Assembly (NCBI GenBank): GCA_041584475.1
Contig: JBFHDX010000007.1
Location: 1 to 64,000 of the forward strand
Source: JBFHDX01 sp041584475
GTDB lineage: Bacteria; Pseudomonadota; Alphaproteobacteria; UBA8366; JADFVY01
Reading direction: 5' to 3'
Length of the DNA: 64,000 nt
The position numbers were made by a program, and so were the translations under genes. The notes beneath the pieces were generated by a model, which saw nothing but the letters and a program-made list of their open reading frames with translations, did no database searches and was not told where the DNA came from. Of the stretch, positions 52,655-61,810 are shown in pieces (the stretch's first letter is position 1; the number at the start of each line of letters is the position of its first letter).

Positions 52655-54496
52655 ATGACCCTGCGCCACCCCACATATGTCGACGCGCGGCTCAAGGAAG
52701 AGCGGGAAGCCACGCGCGACCTGCGGACGCTCGTCGCATTGCTGCGGTTCGTCCGCCCCTACTGGCCGGCGGCTGTCGGCGCGGGCGTCGCGCTCGTCGT
52801 CGCCGCGGCGACGGTGCTGGCGCTCGGACAGGGTCTGCGGGCCCTCGTCGACAAGGGGTTCCGCAGCGGCGACGTGGCGCTGCTCGACACCGCGTTGCTC
52901 GTCCTGCTGATCGTCATCGTCGTCCTCGCCGTCGCGACCTACAGCCGCTTCTACCTCGTGTCGTGGATCGGCGAGCGCGTCGTCACCGATCTGCGGCGCG
53001 CCGTCTTCGACCATGTCGTCGGGCTGAGTCCCGGCTTTTTCGAGGTCACCCGGACCGGCGAGATCCTCTCCAGACTGACGACCGACACGACGCTTCTGCA
53101 GGTCGTGATCGGATCCTCGGCCTCGGTGGCGCTGCGGAATTTCCTGCTTTTCTGCGGCGCGACCGCAATGCTCGCGATCACAAGCCCGAAGCTGACCGGT
53201 TTGGTGTTTCTCTTCGTGCCGCTCGTCGTCGCGCCCATCGTGATCTTCGGTCGCCGCGTGCGTCGCCTCAGCCGCGAAGCGCAGGATCGCGTGGCCGACC
53301 TGTCCGCCCATGGCGACGAAGCCCTGCACGCCGTGCGCATCATGCAGGCCTACACCCACGAGGACCTGGACCGACGTCGATTTGGATCGCTGGCGGAGAC
53401 GGCGTTCGCCACCGCCGTGCGCCGGGTGCGGATGCGGGCGCTGCTCACCGCGGTCGTGATCATGCTCGTTTTCGGGGCGGTCGGGACGATCCTGTGGATC
53501 GGCGGCCACGACGTCATCGCCGGGCGGATCACGGCCGGCGACCTGTCGGCCTTCGTCTTCTACGCGGTCGTCGTCGCCGGCTCGGTCGGCGCGATCTCCG
53601 AGGTGATCGGCGACGTGCAGCGCGCGGCAGGCGCGGCGGAGCGCCTGCTCGATCTGCTCGCGACCGCGCCGGAGATCTCGGCCCCCGAAAATCCGCGGCC
53701 GCTGCCGGAGCCGCCGCGCGGCGAGGTCCGGTTCGAGGCCGTCCGCTTCCACTACCCCGCGCGTCCCGAACTGCCGGCGCTCGACGGCCTCGATCTCACC
53801 GTCGCGCCGGGCGAGACGGTCGCGCTGGTCGGCCCGTCCGGCGCCGGCAAGACCACGGTGCTGCAGCTCGTGCTGCGCTTCTACGACCCGGACGGCGGGA
53901 CGGTGCGCGTCGACGGCATCGACGTGCGCGACACCGACCCGGCGGCGCTGCGCCGACGATTCGCGCTCGTCCCCCAGGAACCGGTGATCTTCGCCGCCAA
54001 CGCCTGGGACAACATCCGCTACGGCCGACCCGGTGCGAGCGACGAGGAGGTGCGCGCGGCGGCGCTGGCCGCGGCGGCCGGCGAATTCCTCGACCGCTTG
54101 CCGGACGGCTTCGACAGCCATCTTGGCGAGCGCGGCGTGCGGCTGTCGGGTGGCCAGCGCCAACGCATCGCGATCGCCCGCGCCATCCTGCGCGACCCGG
54201 CGATTCTGCTGCTCGACGAGGCCACCAGCGCCCTCGACGCGGAGTCGGAGCGTCTCGTGCAGGTCGCGCTCGACACGCTGATGCGCGGCCGCACGACGAT
54301 CGTCATCGCGCACCGGCTGGCGACGGTCCTCAAGGCGGACCGTATCGCCGTGATGGATCATGGCCGCATCGTCGACCAGGGGACGCATCACCAGCTCGTC
54401 GAGGCCGGCGGGCTCTATGCGCGGCTCGCCAAGCTCCAGTTCGACCAGGGCCGGGCGCTCGGATCGCGGCCGGACGACGCGGCGGTCGCGGAATAG
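52655..54496 (+). CDS. ABC exporter, fused membrane and ATPase domains
   Basis: A 613-residue half-transporter of the MsbA/LmrA type. Six membrane spans lie in residues 40-330, with the coupling region [15 protein letters not shown] [12 protein letters not shown]. The nucleotide-binding domain has Walker [10 protein letters not shown] (about residue 405), Q-loop LVPQEPVIF, signature [16 protein letters not shown], Walker [13 protein letters not shown] and the His switch VIAHRL. It probably exports lipids or drugs as a homodimer. ATG 52655 follows AAGGTCGGG. Divergent from rpmE, with 261 bases between. Confidence 0.93.
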   Translation: MTLRHPTYVDARLKEEREATRDLRTLVALLRFVRPYWPAAVGAGVALVVAAATVLALGQGLRALVDKGFRSGDVALLDTALLVLLIVIVVLAVATYSRFYLVSWIGERVVTDLRRAVFDHVVGLSPGFFEVTRTGEILSRLTTDTTLLQVVIGSSASVALRNFLLFCGATAMLAITSPKLTGLVFLFVPLVVAPIVIFGRRVRRLSREAQDRVADLSAHGDEALHAVRIMQAYTHEDLDRRRFGSLAETAFATAVRRVRMRALLTAVVIMLVFGAVGTILWIGGHDVIAGRITAGDLSAFVFYAVVVAGSVGAISEVIGDVQRAAGAAERLLDLLATAPEISAPENPRPLPEPPRGEVRFEAVRFHYPARPELPALDGLDLTVAPGETVALVGPSGAGKTTVLQLVLRFYDPDGGTVRVDGIDVRDTDPAALRRRFALVPQEPVIFAANAWDNIRYGRPGASDEEVRAAALAAAAGEFLDRLPDGFDSHLGERGVRLSGGQRQRIAIARAILRDPAILLLDEATSALDAESERLVQVALDTLMRGRTTIVIAHRLATVLKADRIAVMDHGRIVDQGTHHQLVEAGGLYARLAKLQFDQGRALGSRPDDAAVAE

Positions 54497-54535
54497 CCTC
54501 GCGGGCCCGTCGGCCGCACCCGACCCGCACGCATG

Positions 54536-55918
54536 TCAGCAGCGTGGCCGGAGGATAACCCTGAGCCCGTGGCGTGGTCGCAGGGTGATCGCCGGCTCCG
54601 GCGTCACCGTCTGCCCGGCGACCGGTACCACGCGGTAGCGGCCGGCGATCATGGCGAGGATCAGCTGCCCTTCCATCATGCCGAAGCGCTTGCCGAGGCA
54701 GTTGCGCGGGCCGCCGCCGAACGGGATGTAGGCGTAACGCGACCGTTGGGCGACGGCCTGCGGCGAGAACCGCTCGGGGTCGAAGCGTTCGCTGTCGGGC
54801 CAGAATTCCGGGTGACGGTGCAGCACGTAGGGCGAAATCATCACGGTGGTGCCGGCCGGGACGTCGGTGTCGCCGATCCGGTCGTCGGCGATCGCGGCGC
54901 GCGAAATCGTCCATACCGGCGGGTAAAGACGCATCGCCTCTTCGAAGACCATGCCGGTATAGCGCAGTTTCGGGAGGTCGGCGAAGGTCGGCGGGCGAAA
55001 GCGGAGGACCTCGTCGATCTCGGCGTGCAGCCGTGCCTCGATATCGGGGTGCTGCGCCAGCAGGTGCCAGGTCCAGGCCAGCGCCACGGCGGTCGTCTCG
55101 TGACCGGCGACGAGGAACGACAGCAACTGGTCGCGCAGCAGTTCGCGGCCGCTCCGTGTCGACGGGTCACAAGCGTCGATCAGCATGTCGAACAGGTCGG
55201 CCGATGCCCGGGGCCGCGCGACACGCTCGTCGATCAGGCCATAGATGACGCGGTCGATCTCCTCGACCGCGTCGCGGTAGCGCCGGTTGATACGCTTCAG
55301 CAGGCCGTGCGACAGCAGCCCGCCGGTCCAGACCGACTGTTCGGCGTGGCGGAACACCAGCGTCACCGCGTCGTGGAAGGCGTCGTAGCGACGTTCCTCC
55401 ATGTGCAGGCCGAGCAACGCGCTGGCGACGCCCTCGAACGTGACCCGCATCATCTCGCGCGCGACGTCGAAATCGCCGTTGGCGTCGTCCGCCGACGGCC
55501 AGTGCTGCATCCGCCGCTCGGTCGCCGCGACGATCTGCCGGGCCATCTCGTCGAACCTGTGGCCCGAGAAGGCCGGCGTCGCCGATCGCCGCTGACGCAC
55601 CCACTCGTCGCCCTCGCTGACGAAAATTCCGCGGCCGAGCAGCGGCTTGAGAGGCTCGTAGAACTTGCTCTTCCGGTAGTTCGTGTGGTTGTCCTGCAGG
55701 ACGTGCTTGATGTCTTCAGGGCGCGCCAGCATGACGATCGTATCGAGACCGACCCGAAACCAGACGACGTCGCCATACTTTCGCCGTGCCTTGACGAAAT
55801 AGCCGAGGGGGTCCGAGCGCACGGCGCGCGCGACCCCGAAGATCGGCACGCCGCGCGGACCCGGTCTCGCAACCCGCGTGTCGCGCCGACGCGTTTTCGC
55901 CTTGACCGGCGCTACCAT
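54536..55918 (-). CDS. Cytochrome P450
   Basis: A 460-residue soluble P450 monooxygenase. The oxygen-binding helix I is FLVAGHETTAVALAW (about residue 262), the helix K motif is FEEAMRLYPP (E-x-x-R), and the haem loop is IPFGGGPRNCLGKRF with the Cys thiolate near residue 413. The PxxP-type hinge (RPGPRGVPIFG) is near residue 20. It resembles fatty-acid hydroxylase clans (CYP102/CYP4-like) rather than P450cam. No reductase or ferredoxin gene adjoins it. It overlaps the small gene upstream by 7 bases and lies in the luxI operon, so expression is probably quorum-controlled. Confidence 0.93.
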   Translation of the reverse strand: MVAPVKAKTRRRDTRVARPGPRGVPIFGVARAVRSDPLGYFVKARRKYGDVVWFRVGLDTIVMLARPEDIKHVLQDNHTNYRKSKFYEPLKPLLGRGIFVSEGDEWVRQRRSATPAFSGHRFDEMARQIVAATERRMQHWPSADDANGDFDVAREMMRVTFEGVASALLGLHMEERRYDAFHDAVTLVFRHAEQSVWTGGLLSHGLLKRINRRYRDAVEEIDRVIYGLIDERVARPRASADLFDMLIDACDPSTRSGRELLRDQLLSFLVAGHETTAVALAWTWHLLAQHPDIEARLHAEIDEVLRFRPPTFADLPKLRYTGMVFEEAMRLYPPVWTISRAAIADDRIGDTDVPAGTTVMISPYVLHRHPEFWPDSERFDPERFSPQAVAQRSRYAYIPFGGGPRNCLGKRFGMMEGQLILAMIAGRYRVVPVAGQTVTPEPAITLRPRHGLRVILRPRC

Positions 55919-56163
55919 CCTCCGGACCCGCGGTCGTTCCCGCTCGAACGCGATGATTTCTCGGCCCGACGCGCCGGATCGAACGGGATCACCATGCAGT
56001 CGCTGCGTTTCCCCTCGTAGACCTTCATCGCCTCGGCGGCGACGCCGATGAAGTGGGCCGGAAAAAGCCAGCCATGGGCGACCGCCTCGTCATACAGATA
56101 TCGGAGGGCCTGGCGAAACGCCTCCGGGGTGCATTCGGTGAACGCCCCGTCGTCTTGCTCCAT
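55912..56163 (-). CDS. Small hypothetical protein between luxI and P450
   Basis: I do not recognise this 83-residue protein. It is acidic at the N-terminus (MEQDDGAFTE), has a helical middle (PEAFRQALRYLYDEAVAHG and FIGVAAEAMKVYEG) and a basic, Ser/Gly-rich tail. It starts 57 bases after the luxI stop and overlaps the P450 start by 7 bases, so it is translationally coupled to the P450. The size and place would suit an accessory or chaperone of the P450, but that is inference only. Confidence 0.65.
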   Translation of the reverse strand: MEQDDGAFTECTPEAFRQALRYLYDEAVAHGWLFPAHFIGVAAEAMKVYEGKRSDCMVIPFDPARRAEKSSRSSGNDRGSGGW

Positions 56164-56220
56164 GATTTCGTTCCTTGCTGTACGGTCCTCGTTTCGGATT
56201 TCCCTCGCCGTCGCGGTTTG

Positions 56221-56859
56221 CTACGCAGCCTGCGTTACGAGCCACGGCGCGCTGCGGATCACCGAGCCGGTTATGCCGTTGGCGCGCCGGATCTTTTCGA
56301 GCGCCTGCTCATTGATGTAGAAGCGGCCGGCCAGGGTCACGGTCCCGTCGATCAGGTGCCGCCGACTCTGCCATTGCGGGTGGCAGCCGATGCGCGGCAG
56401 CAGCCGCGCGATACGGCCGTCGTAGACTGTAACCACCTCGCGCAGGCCCAGCGCGAGACCGAACTCCACGACGGCACAGAAGATCTCCGCGGTCACCTTG
56501 CCCGGCGTTCCGAGGCCGTTCCTGCGGTGCCTGCTGCAGTCGACGGCGAAACGGCTGCCCTCCCAGATTTTCGGGTTCGCCGGGGCGGGGTCGCCGTCGA
56601 GCAGCTGCGGAAAGACGTCGCGCAGCATGTAGGGCCCGACGGTCGGCAGCATGCGCCACGTGCCGACAAGCTCGCCGTTGTCGTTATTGGCCAGTAGGTA
56701 GAGCGGATTGAGATCGTCGAAGCTGTCGTGCTCCTTGTCGCCGCGCGTCGAGACGCGCCACGCGAGGCGTTCGTGGAACACCCGGTAGCGCAAGCGGAAC
56801 ATCGCCTCGAGCATGGCTGGATAATTGTTCAGTTCGCTCCGCGACACGACGTCGATCAT
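56221..56859 (-). CDS. Acyl-homoserine-lactone synthase (LuxI family)
   Basis: A 212-residue autoinducer synthase. The conserved residues are all present: MFRLRYRVFHERLAW (Arg, Phe, Trp), DSFDDL (Asp), GTWRMLPT (Arg), DVFPQLL (Phe) and KIWEGSRFAVD (Glu, Arg). The acyl or aryl group it uses cannot be read from the sequence. ATG 56859 is preceded by GGAGGGG. It is downstream of a luxR gene in the same orientation, with a 16-bp palindrome in the 127-base gap. The small ORF and P450 follow. Confidence 0.95.
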   Translation of the reverse strand: MIDVVSRSELNNYPAMLEAMFRLRYRVFHERLAWRVSTRGDKEHDSFDDLNPLYLLANNDNGELVGTWRMLPTVGPYMLRDVFPQLLDGDPAPANPKIWEGSRFAVDCSRHRRNGLGTPGKVTAEIFCAVVEFGLALGLREVVTVYDGRIARLLPRIGCHPQWQSRRHLIDGTVTLAGRFYINEQALEKIRRANGITGSVIRSAPWLVTQAA

Positions 56860-56919
56860 CTGCCCCTCCGCGCTTGACCACGCGCTGCGATTGGAGCCGC
56901 AAATCGAAATCGGGGCATT

Positions 56920-56935
56920 CCCCCGAAATCGGGGG
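56920..56935. promoter_or_regulatory. Palindromic operator upstream of luxI (lux-box-like)
   Basis: CCCCCGA-AA-TCGGGGG, a 7-bp perfect inverted repeat with a 2-base centre, 61 bases before the luxI ATG. Position and symmetry fit a binding site of the adjacent LuxR protein. A half-copy (CCCCCGATTTC) occurs at 57971, upstream of luxR. Confidence 0.55.
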
Positions 56936-56986
56936 GTTGCCCGCACGTCCTCTCTCTTCGTGGATGGGCCCGCTAAGTGCCGGGAA

Positions 56987-57721
56987 TCAGGGTACGATTA
57001 TGCCCAGGATGATGGCTTTGACGACCGCGTGCGTCTTGCTGTAGACGCCCAGCTTGCGCGCCGCGGACTTCAGATATTCGGCGACGGTTTCCTGCGACAG
57101 CGACAGGATCTCCGAGATCTCCCAGACCGTCTTGCCGCGCGACGACCAGAGGAGGCATTCGCGCTCGCGCGGGGCAAGCAGAATGGGCTCCTCGCCGCGT
57201 GCCATCAGGACGTGATCGACCACCGACTGGTGACTGTACATGGCCGTCAGATGAATCGAATGCCGTTGTGCATCGCAGAACCGCTCGAAGTCGTGCGGCG
57301 CCATGTCGGCGACGAAATTGAATGTCGCGAGGCACTGGCCCGGGCCATGGGCCGGCACCGTGATACCCTGGCTCAGCCCGAACTCTCCGGCTTCGTTGAA
57401 GAATTTCTCCCATTTCGGGTTCTTGCGCCGGCCGTGCCGCAGCGACGGCCACGAGAAGGGCAGCACGGTCGCCGAAGCGAGCGGCGCGATCGGGTCGATG
57501 TTGACGTATTCGTGCTCGATATAGTGGTTGACCCATTCGCTCGGATAATTCGACAGGAAGAAACGCTTCCGCGGACCTTCCGGCGGCCGCACCACGTGGT
57601 ACGTGAATTTCTCGAAGCCGAGGCCCCGCACCTGGGCTTCGATGGCCTGATAGATGTCGTCAAGGGAACGGGCCGCCCGAATCGACTCGATGAACTGATC
57701 CAGTTGTTGCATCGAAGACAT
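56987..57721 (-). CDS. LuxR-family autoinducer-binding regulator
   Basis: A 244-residue quorum-sensing regulator. The ligand domain (about residues 20-165) has the signature YPSEWVNHYIEHEYVNIDPI with the Trp, Tyr and Asp that contact the lactone, and PFSW. The C-terminal helix-turn-helix is LAPRERECLLWSSRGKTVWEISEILSLSQETVAEYLKSA in the full family pattern. ATG 57721 is chosen because GGCGGAGG lies 8 bases upstream; ATG 57763 would add 14 residues but has a weak site. It presumably binds the palindrome in front of luxI. Confidence 0.93.
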   Translation of the reverse strand: MSSMQQLDQFIESIRAARSLDDIYQAIEAQVRGLGFEKFTYHVVRPPEGPRKRFFLSNYPSEWVNHYIEHEYVNIDPIAPLASATVLPFSWPSLRHGRRKNPKWEKFFNEAGEFGLSQGITVPAHGPGQCLATFNFVADMAPHDFERFCDAQRHSIHLTAMYSHQSVVDHVLMARGEEPILLAPRERECLLWSSRGKTVWEISEILSLSQETVAEYLKSAARKLGVYSKTHAVVKAIILGIIVP

Positions 57722-58161
57722 CGTCGGCACCTCCGCCGCAGATGTACGCAACGATTCCGTCATGGCAGCCACTACACCCTGGTATCCGGTCGCAGCGCGC
57801 TCTTCGCGCTCTGGACGCCACCCCGCGTCGTGCACGTCTGGAGGCCTTCCGGTCTCGTGCGCAGCGGTCGGTCGTTCGCGGTAACGCGCCGAACGACAAG
57901 GTCCGCGGGCCGGTAAGCCCACTCACTGCCCGTACTATCGATCAATTCACAATGCCCTTGCCGAAGCGTGCCCCCGATTTCCACCCGTCTTGGCGGGTAC
58001 TGCCATATTTTTGGCGCGACCGTGCATCGATTGCAAGAAACTATCGCCTTTCGTGTACCATCCCGAAGTACGTACGCGCCGCCGCCGGTCGGCCATGCGA
58101 CGACCTCGGCGCCGCCGCGTGGCGCCGTGATCCGCGCAGGCCGCAGCGTCGCGGCGTCGAA
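57722..58161. other. Gene-free region between luxR and the envelope operon
   Basis: A 440-base stretch upstream of luxR and downstream of the OmpA-like gene. The only notable sequence is CCCCCGATTTC at 57971-57981, matching half of the luxI palindrome. No convincing small gene is visible. Confidence 0.5.
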
Positions 58162-59586
58162 TCAGCGTTGCGTCAGCTTCAGTTCGATGCGCCGGTTGCG
58201 CGCGTACGCGTCCGGCGTGTTGGTGGGATCGAGCGGCTGGTACTCGGCATAGCCTGTCGCCGCGAGGTTGCGCGCCGGTATTCCCTGCAGCTGCAGAAAG
58301 CGAACGACCGAGATCGCCCGGGCCGTCGACAGCTCCCAGTTGGACGGAAACTGCTCAGTCCGGATCGGATTCCTGTCGGTATGGCCGTCGACCTGCAGGA
58401 TCCAGTCGATGTCCTTGGGAATCCGGCCGGCGATGTCGATCAGGGTGCGCGCCAGCGCCCCCAGCTGCTCCTTGCCGGCCTGGCCGAGCTCGGCTTCCCC
58501 GGAAGCGAACAGCACCTCGGACTGGAACACGAAGCGGTCGCCGACGATACGGATGTCCTGACGGTCGCCGAGCACATCGCGCAGGCGGCCGAAGAATTCG
58601 GAGCGGTAGCGGGACAGTTCCTGCACCTTGCTGGCGAGTGCCGCATTGAGCCGCGATCCGAGGTCGGCGATCTGCGCTCTCTGCTCCTTGTCCCTCGCTT
58701 CCGAGGCCTCCAGCGCCTCGTTGAGCGCGGCGATCTGGGCGCGCAGCTGCGACAGCTGACGGTTCAGGAGGGCCAGCTGGGCCTTGGCCGCGGCCGAGAT
58801 CTCGCGCTCGCGCAGCAGCTCCTCCTCTCCGGTCTTCGTCTTTCGCATCATCTGCTGCAGCTGTTGTTCCAGCTCCTCGCGGTACGCCTGCATGGCGATG
58901 ATATCCTGGCGCAACTCGGCAAGCTCCCTGAGCTGCAGCTCGACCGTCTCGCGCTCCGTCGTGACCGTCTTGTTCGCCTCCTCCAGCTCCTTCATCCGTC
59001 GCGCCAGCTCGGCCGCGCTGTCGGCGTAGGCTTGCTCGCTGCGCGCCAGCGCCTCCTCGGTCAGGCGGAGCTTCTGCGTCGCCTCCTCGAGCGCCTTCAA
59101 GCGCTCTTCCAGCGTCGCCTGCGTCGACGTCAGCTGGCCGCTGCGCTCGGCGAGCAGGGCCTCGGAGGCCTGCAGCGCCGCGGCCAGACGGCTGCGCTCG
59201 GCATCGGAGGAATCGATGCGGTCCTGCAGCTCGGCGACCTGCGACGTGAGCCGGTCGCGGAGACCGCGCAGCGAGCCCAGCTCGCCGGCGAAGCGGTCTC
59301 GTTCGGCGAGCGTGCTCTGGAGTTCCGCGGAGAGCTGGGCGACCGACGACTGCAAATCGGCGTTGGCCTCCTGCTCGAGGGCCAGCTGGTTCGCCAGTTC
59401 CGCGACCTGCCGGTTGAGCCGGTCGAGCGCCTCGTCGCGCCCGCTGAGCGCCTCGCTCAGGTAGAACTGGGCGACAACGAAGATCATCAGCAGGAAGATG
59501 ATGACCATCAGCAGCGTCGCCAGCGCGTCGACGAATCCGGGCCAGATGTCGACGGCGTTGCGGCCCCGGCGGGAGAGCGCGGCCAT
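58162..59586 (-). CDS. OmpA/MotB-like protein with long coiled coil
   Basis: A 474-residue envelope protein. One membrane helix at about residues 20-42 (FVDALATLLMVIIFLLMIFVV, the MotB/TolR-like arrangement with Asp at its start) is followed by about 250 residues of coiled coil (LANQLALEQEANADLQSSVAQ and many heptads) and a C-terminal OmpA peptidoglycan-binding domain (about 335-470: LQVDGHTDRNPI, NWELSTARAISVVRFL, RNRRIELKLT). It is co-transcribed with the TolQ/MotA-like channel gene, three bases apart, and is probably its peptidoglycan-anchored partner. Confidence 0.87.
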   Translation of the reverse strand: MAALSRRGRNAVDIWPGFVDALATLLMVIIFLLMIFVVAQFYLSEALSGRDEALDRLNRQVAELANQLALEQEANADLQSSVAQLSAELQSTLAERDRFAGELGSLRGLRDRLTSQVAELQDRIDSSDAERSRLAAALQASEALLAERSGQLTSTQATLEERLKALEEATQKLRLTEEALARSEQAYADSAAELARRMKELEEANKTVTTERETVELQLRELAELRQDIIAMQAYREELEQQLQQMMRKTKTGEEELLREREISAAAKAQLALLNRQLSQLRAQIAALNEALEASEARDKEQRAQIADLGSRLNAALASKVQELSRYRSEFFGRLRDVLGDRQDIRIVGDRFVFQSEVLFASGEAELGQAGKEQLGALARTLIDIAGRIPKDIDWILQVDGHTDRNPIRTEQFPSNWELSTARAISVVRFLQLQGIPARNLAATGYAEYQPLDPTNTPDAYARNRRIELKLTQR

Positions 59587-59589
59587 GGC

Positions 59590-60735
59590 TCAGGCCTTCT
59601 TCGCAGGCTGTCCGGAGGCAGCGGCGACGGTGCGGGCGAGCAAGCGGATCTCGCCGCGCAGCTCCTCGAGCGTCTGCGCGCGGCCGGACGATGCCTCCTC
59701 GGCGACGCGGGTCAGCGTCTTGTCCATGTTGCGGACCGCCTGGCGGATCGCCGGATCGCCGCCGACCGTCTCGGCAAGCTTGCCCAATACCGGTTTGAGC
59801 TCCGCCTGCGCCTCCGCCAGCTTGACCAGCAGATGCTGTTCCGAGCGCATCTGGTCGCCGAGCGCGCTCAACTTTTCGGTGAGTTCCAGCATGTGCCGGT
59901 CGGTTGCGCCGCGGTTGGTTTCCGCCTTGCCCATCGTCCGTTCGAGCCTTTCGAGGCTGTCGGCGGTCTTCTCGAGCAGCGCCTGGATGTAGGCCGGGAC
60001 CGAGCCCTCGCCCTCGGCGACGATGCCGCCGCTGAGCCGGGTCAGGCCCGACAGCCAGTCCTCCAGCTCGTTGTAGAAGCGGTTCTGGGCGTGGCCGGCG
60101 ACCAGGTCCAGGATGCCGAGGGCGAGCGAACCGGCGAGGCCGAACAGCGACGAGCTGAACGCCGTGCCCATGCCGCCGAGCGGCGATTCGAGGCCGGCCT
60201 TGAGGCTCTCGAACATCGCCGTCATGTCGCCGCCGACGCTCAGTTCGCCGATCACCTGGCCGATCGCGCTGACCGTCTGCAGGAGGCCCCAAAAGGTGCC
60301 GAGCAGGCCGAGGAAGATCAGCAGTCCGATCATGTAGCGGGAATATTCGCGACGCTCGTCGAGCCGCGTCGAGATGCCGTCGAGCAGGGTGCGCATCGCC
60401 ACCGTCGACAGGCTGAGGCGGCCGCGCGCACGCTCGCTGCGCTCGCCGAGCATCGTCGCCATCGGCGACAGCAGGCGCGGCACGGCGTCGCTCGAAACCG
60501 AGGCCTGGTCGCGCTGGAAGCTCTCGATCCAGTTCACCTCGGGCGCGAGCGAGCCGACCATTCGCAGCGTGTGCAGCACGCCCATCACGAACACGAAGAG
60601 GATGATCCCGTTGATCACCACGTTGGCCATGAAGGCGTCGATCAGGTCGCCGTAGATCGTCGCGGCGCCGATGCCGGCGATGATGAACCCCAGGATTAGG
60701 ATCATCCGGGCAAGGAAGCCGCTGGGTCTCGTCAT
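59590..60735 (-). CDS. MotA/TolQ/ExbB-like proton channel subunit
   Basis: A 381-residue inner-membrane protein. Two N-terminal helices (about 10-32 and 37-60) precede a cytoplasmic stretch, then two more helices at about 134-160 (YMIGLLIFLGLLGTFWGLLQTV) and 190-215 (GMGTAFSSSLFGLAGSLALGIL), which carry the TolQ/MotA Thr/Gly pattern. A long helical C-terminal tail (ERTMGKAETNRGATDRHMLELTEK region) follows. Together with the downstream OmpA-like gene it should form an ion-driven motor on the cell wall, distinct from flagellar MotAB. Confidence 0.87.
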   Translation of the reverse strand: MTRPSGFLARMILILGFIIAGIGAATIYGDLIDAFMANVVINGIILFVFVMGVLHTLRMVGSLAPEVNWIESFQRDQASVSSDAVPRLLSPMATMLGERSERARGRLSLSTVAMRTLLDGISTRLDERREYSRYMIGLLIFLGLLGTFWGLLQTVSAIGQVIGELSVGGDMTAMFESLKAGLESPLGGMGTAFSSSLFGLAGSLALGILDLVAGHAQNRFYNELEDWLSGLTRLSGGIVAEGEGSVPAYIQALLEKTADSLERLERTMGKAETNRGATDRHMLELTEKLSALGDQMRSEQHLLVKLAEAQAELKPVLGKLAETVGGDPAIRQAVRNMDKTLTRVAEEASSGRAQTLEELRGEIRLLARTVAAASGQPAKKA

Positions 60736-60790
60736 GAAATGCTCCTCAACTCGATGCCGTGCATGACCGTGCCCGGAGTCACCGGCTGCG

Positions 60791-61663
60791 TCATTGTGGC
60801 GGCACCTTCACGTCGACCCGATTTCTCGGTGTTTCCTCGGTTCGGGACCCGAGCGCACGCACGTCGATGCGGGTGCTCAGAACGCCGCGGTCCACGAGGT
60901 AGCTGCGCACGTCGCGGGCGCGCAGCAGCGACAGGCGCCGGGCCTCGCTTTCCGTCGGCGAAGGCGTCTCCGCGTAGCCAACGACCTCGATGCGCGTCGA
61001 CGGGTTTTCGCGCAGCCATGCCGCCAGCCCGTCGAGCGCCGCCCTCGCCGTATCGGGCAGTTCCGTCGCCTCCGCGGCGTAGCTGATACGGATGTCGCCG
61101 GGCCGGGCGAGCGGTTCGACCACCGCATCCGTCGCGCCACTGGTATCGTCGGAATCCGGCGGAAGTGTGGCCAGTTGCGGCGATCCGGGCGGATTCGACA
61201 GGTCGGGCGGAGCCGGCGGCGTGGCGGCCCGCGCGGCAGGCGGGGCGGCTGCAGGCACGCCCGGCGCGGTGCTCGGGACCGGCGCAGCTGCCGGCGCGGC
61301 GGGAGGCGGCGCGAGCGACGGCGGCGGCGGGGACGCGAGTTTCGGCGGCGGCGGCGGGGACGCGAGCCGCGGCGGTGGCGGCGGGGCCGTCAGCCTTTCC
61401 GGCGGTTGTTCCGGCGGCGTTGCCGCCAGCCGCGCATCCTGCGGCGTGGCCGACATCCAGCGCTCGAATTCGTGCGGCGTCACCAACAGCCGCGATGCGG
61501 GCGCGCTCGGCGGCGGGTCCTGCAGGTCCTGCGTCGCCGTCTGTGCGGCCGCCGGCCCGCCGGCGACGAGCATCGGCACGGCGAGCACGGACATGGCGGC
61601 GCGGCTGCGCCAGCGACGGCCCGCGGGCCGCCGCACGCGCTTCTGGCTGTCCCTCTGTGTCAT
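60791..61663 (-). CDS. OmpA-family protein with Pro-rich linker
   Basis: A 290-residue exported protein. An Arg-rich N-terminus and hydrophobic helix ending GPAAAQ (about residue 42) form a signal peptide. Residues 85-175 are a Pro/Ala-rich linker with repeated PPPPPRLAS-like units (three tandem variants). The C-terminal 100 residues are an OmpA-type domain (RIEVVGYAETPSPTESEARRLSLLRA, RVDVKV). The linker could reach across the periplasm. The product lies next to, and is on the same strand as, the channel pair. ATG 61663 is favoured over 61744. Confidence 0.8.
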   Translation of the reverse strand: MTQRDSQKRVRRPAGRRWRSRAAMSVLAVPMLVAGGPAAAQTATQDLQDPPPSAPASRLLVTPHEFERWMSATPQDARLAATPPEQPPERLTAPPPPPRLASPPPPPKLASPPPPSLAPPPAAPAAAPVPSTAPGVPAAAPPAARAATPPAPPDLSNPPGSPQLATLPPDSDDTSGATDAVVEPLARPGDIRISYAAEATELPDTARAALDGLAAWLRENPSTRIEVVGYAETPSPTESEARRLSLLRARDVRSYLVDRGVLSTRIDVRALGSRTEETPRNRVDVKVPPQ

Positions 61664-61810
61664 CGGCTGTGGAACCGCGGCCGTCCATTTCGTTGTCTGC
61701 CGTTCCGGCTTCCGCCCGCCGCAACAGGCCGCGCCGGCGCGCACCGAACATACCCCGGACCGTGGCTGGCGGACAACATCCGCCGGCGCACGGCGCCCGG
61801 GCCCGTCCGT

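Noticed and set aside
57742..60699. A 985-codon open frame on the plus strand
   Set aside because: Antisense to the luxR region and the MotA/MotB-like operon; low-complexity Arg/Leu/Gln translation, no motifs.
58162..60735. Zorya-like antiphage system
   Set aside because: The channel and OmpA-type partner are ZorA/ZorB-like in shape, but no ZorC, ZorD or ZorE partner is adjacent; the neighbours are inositol phosphatase and EF-P housekeeping genes.
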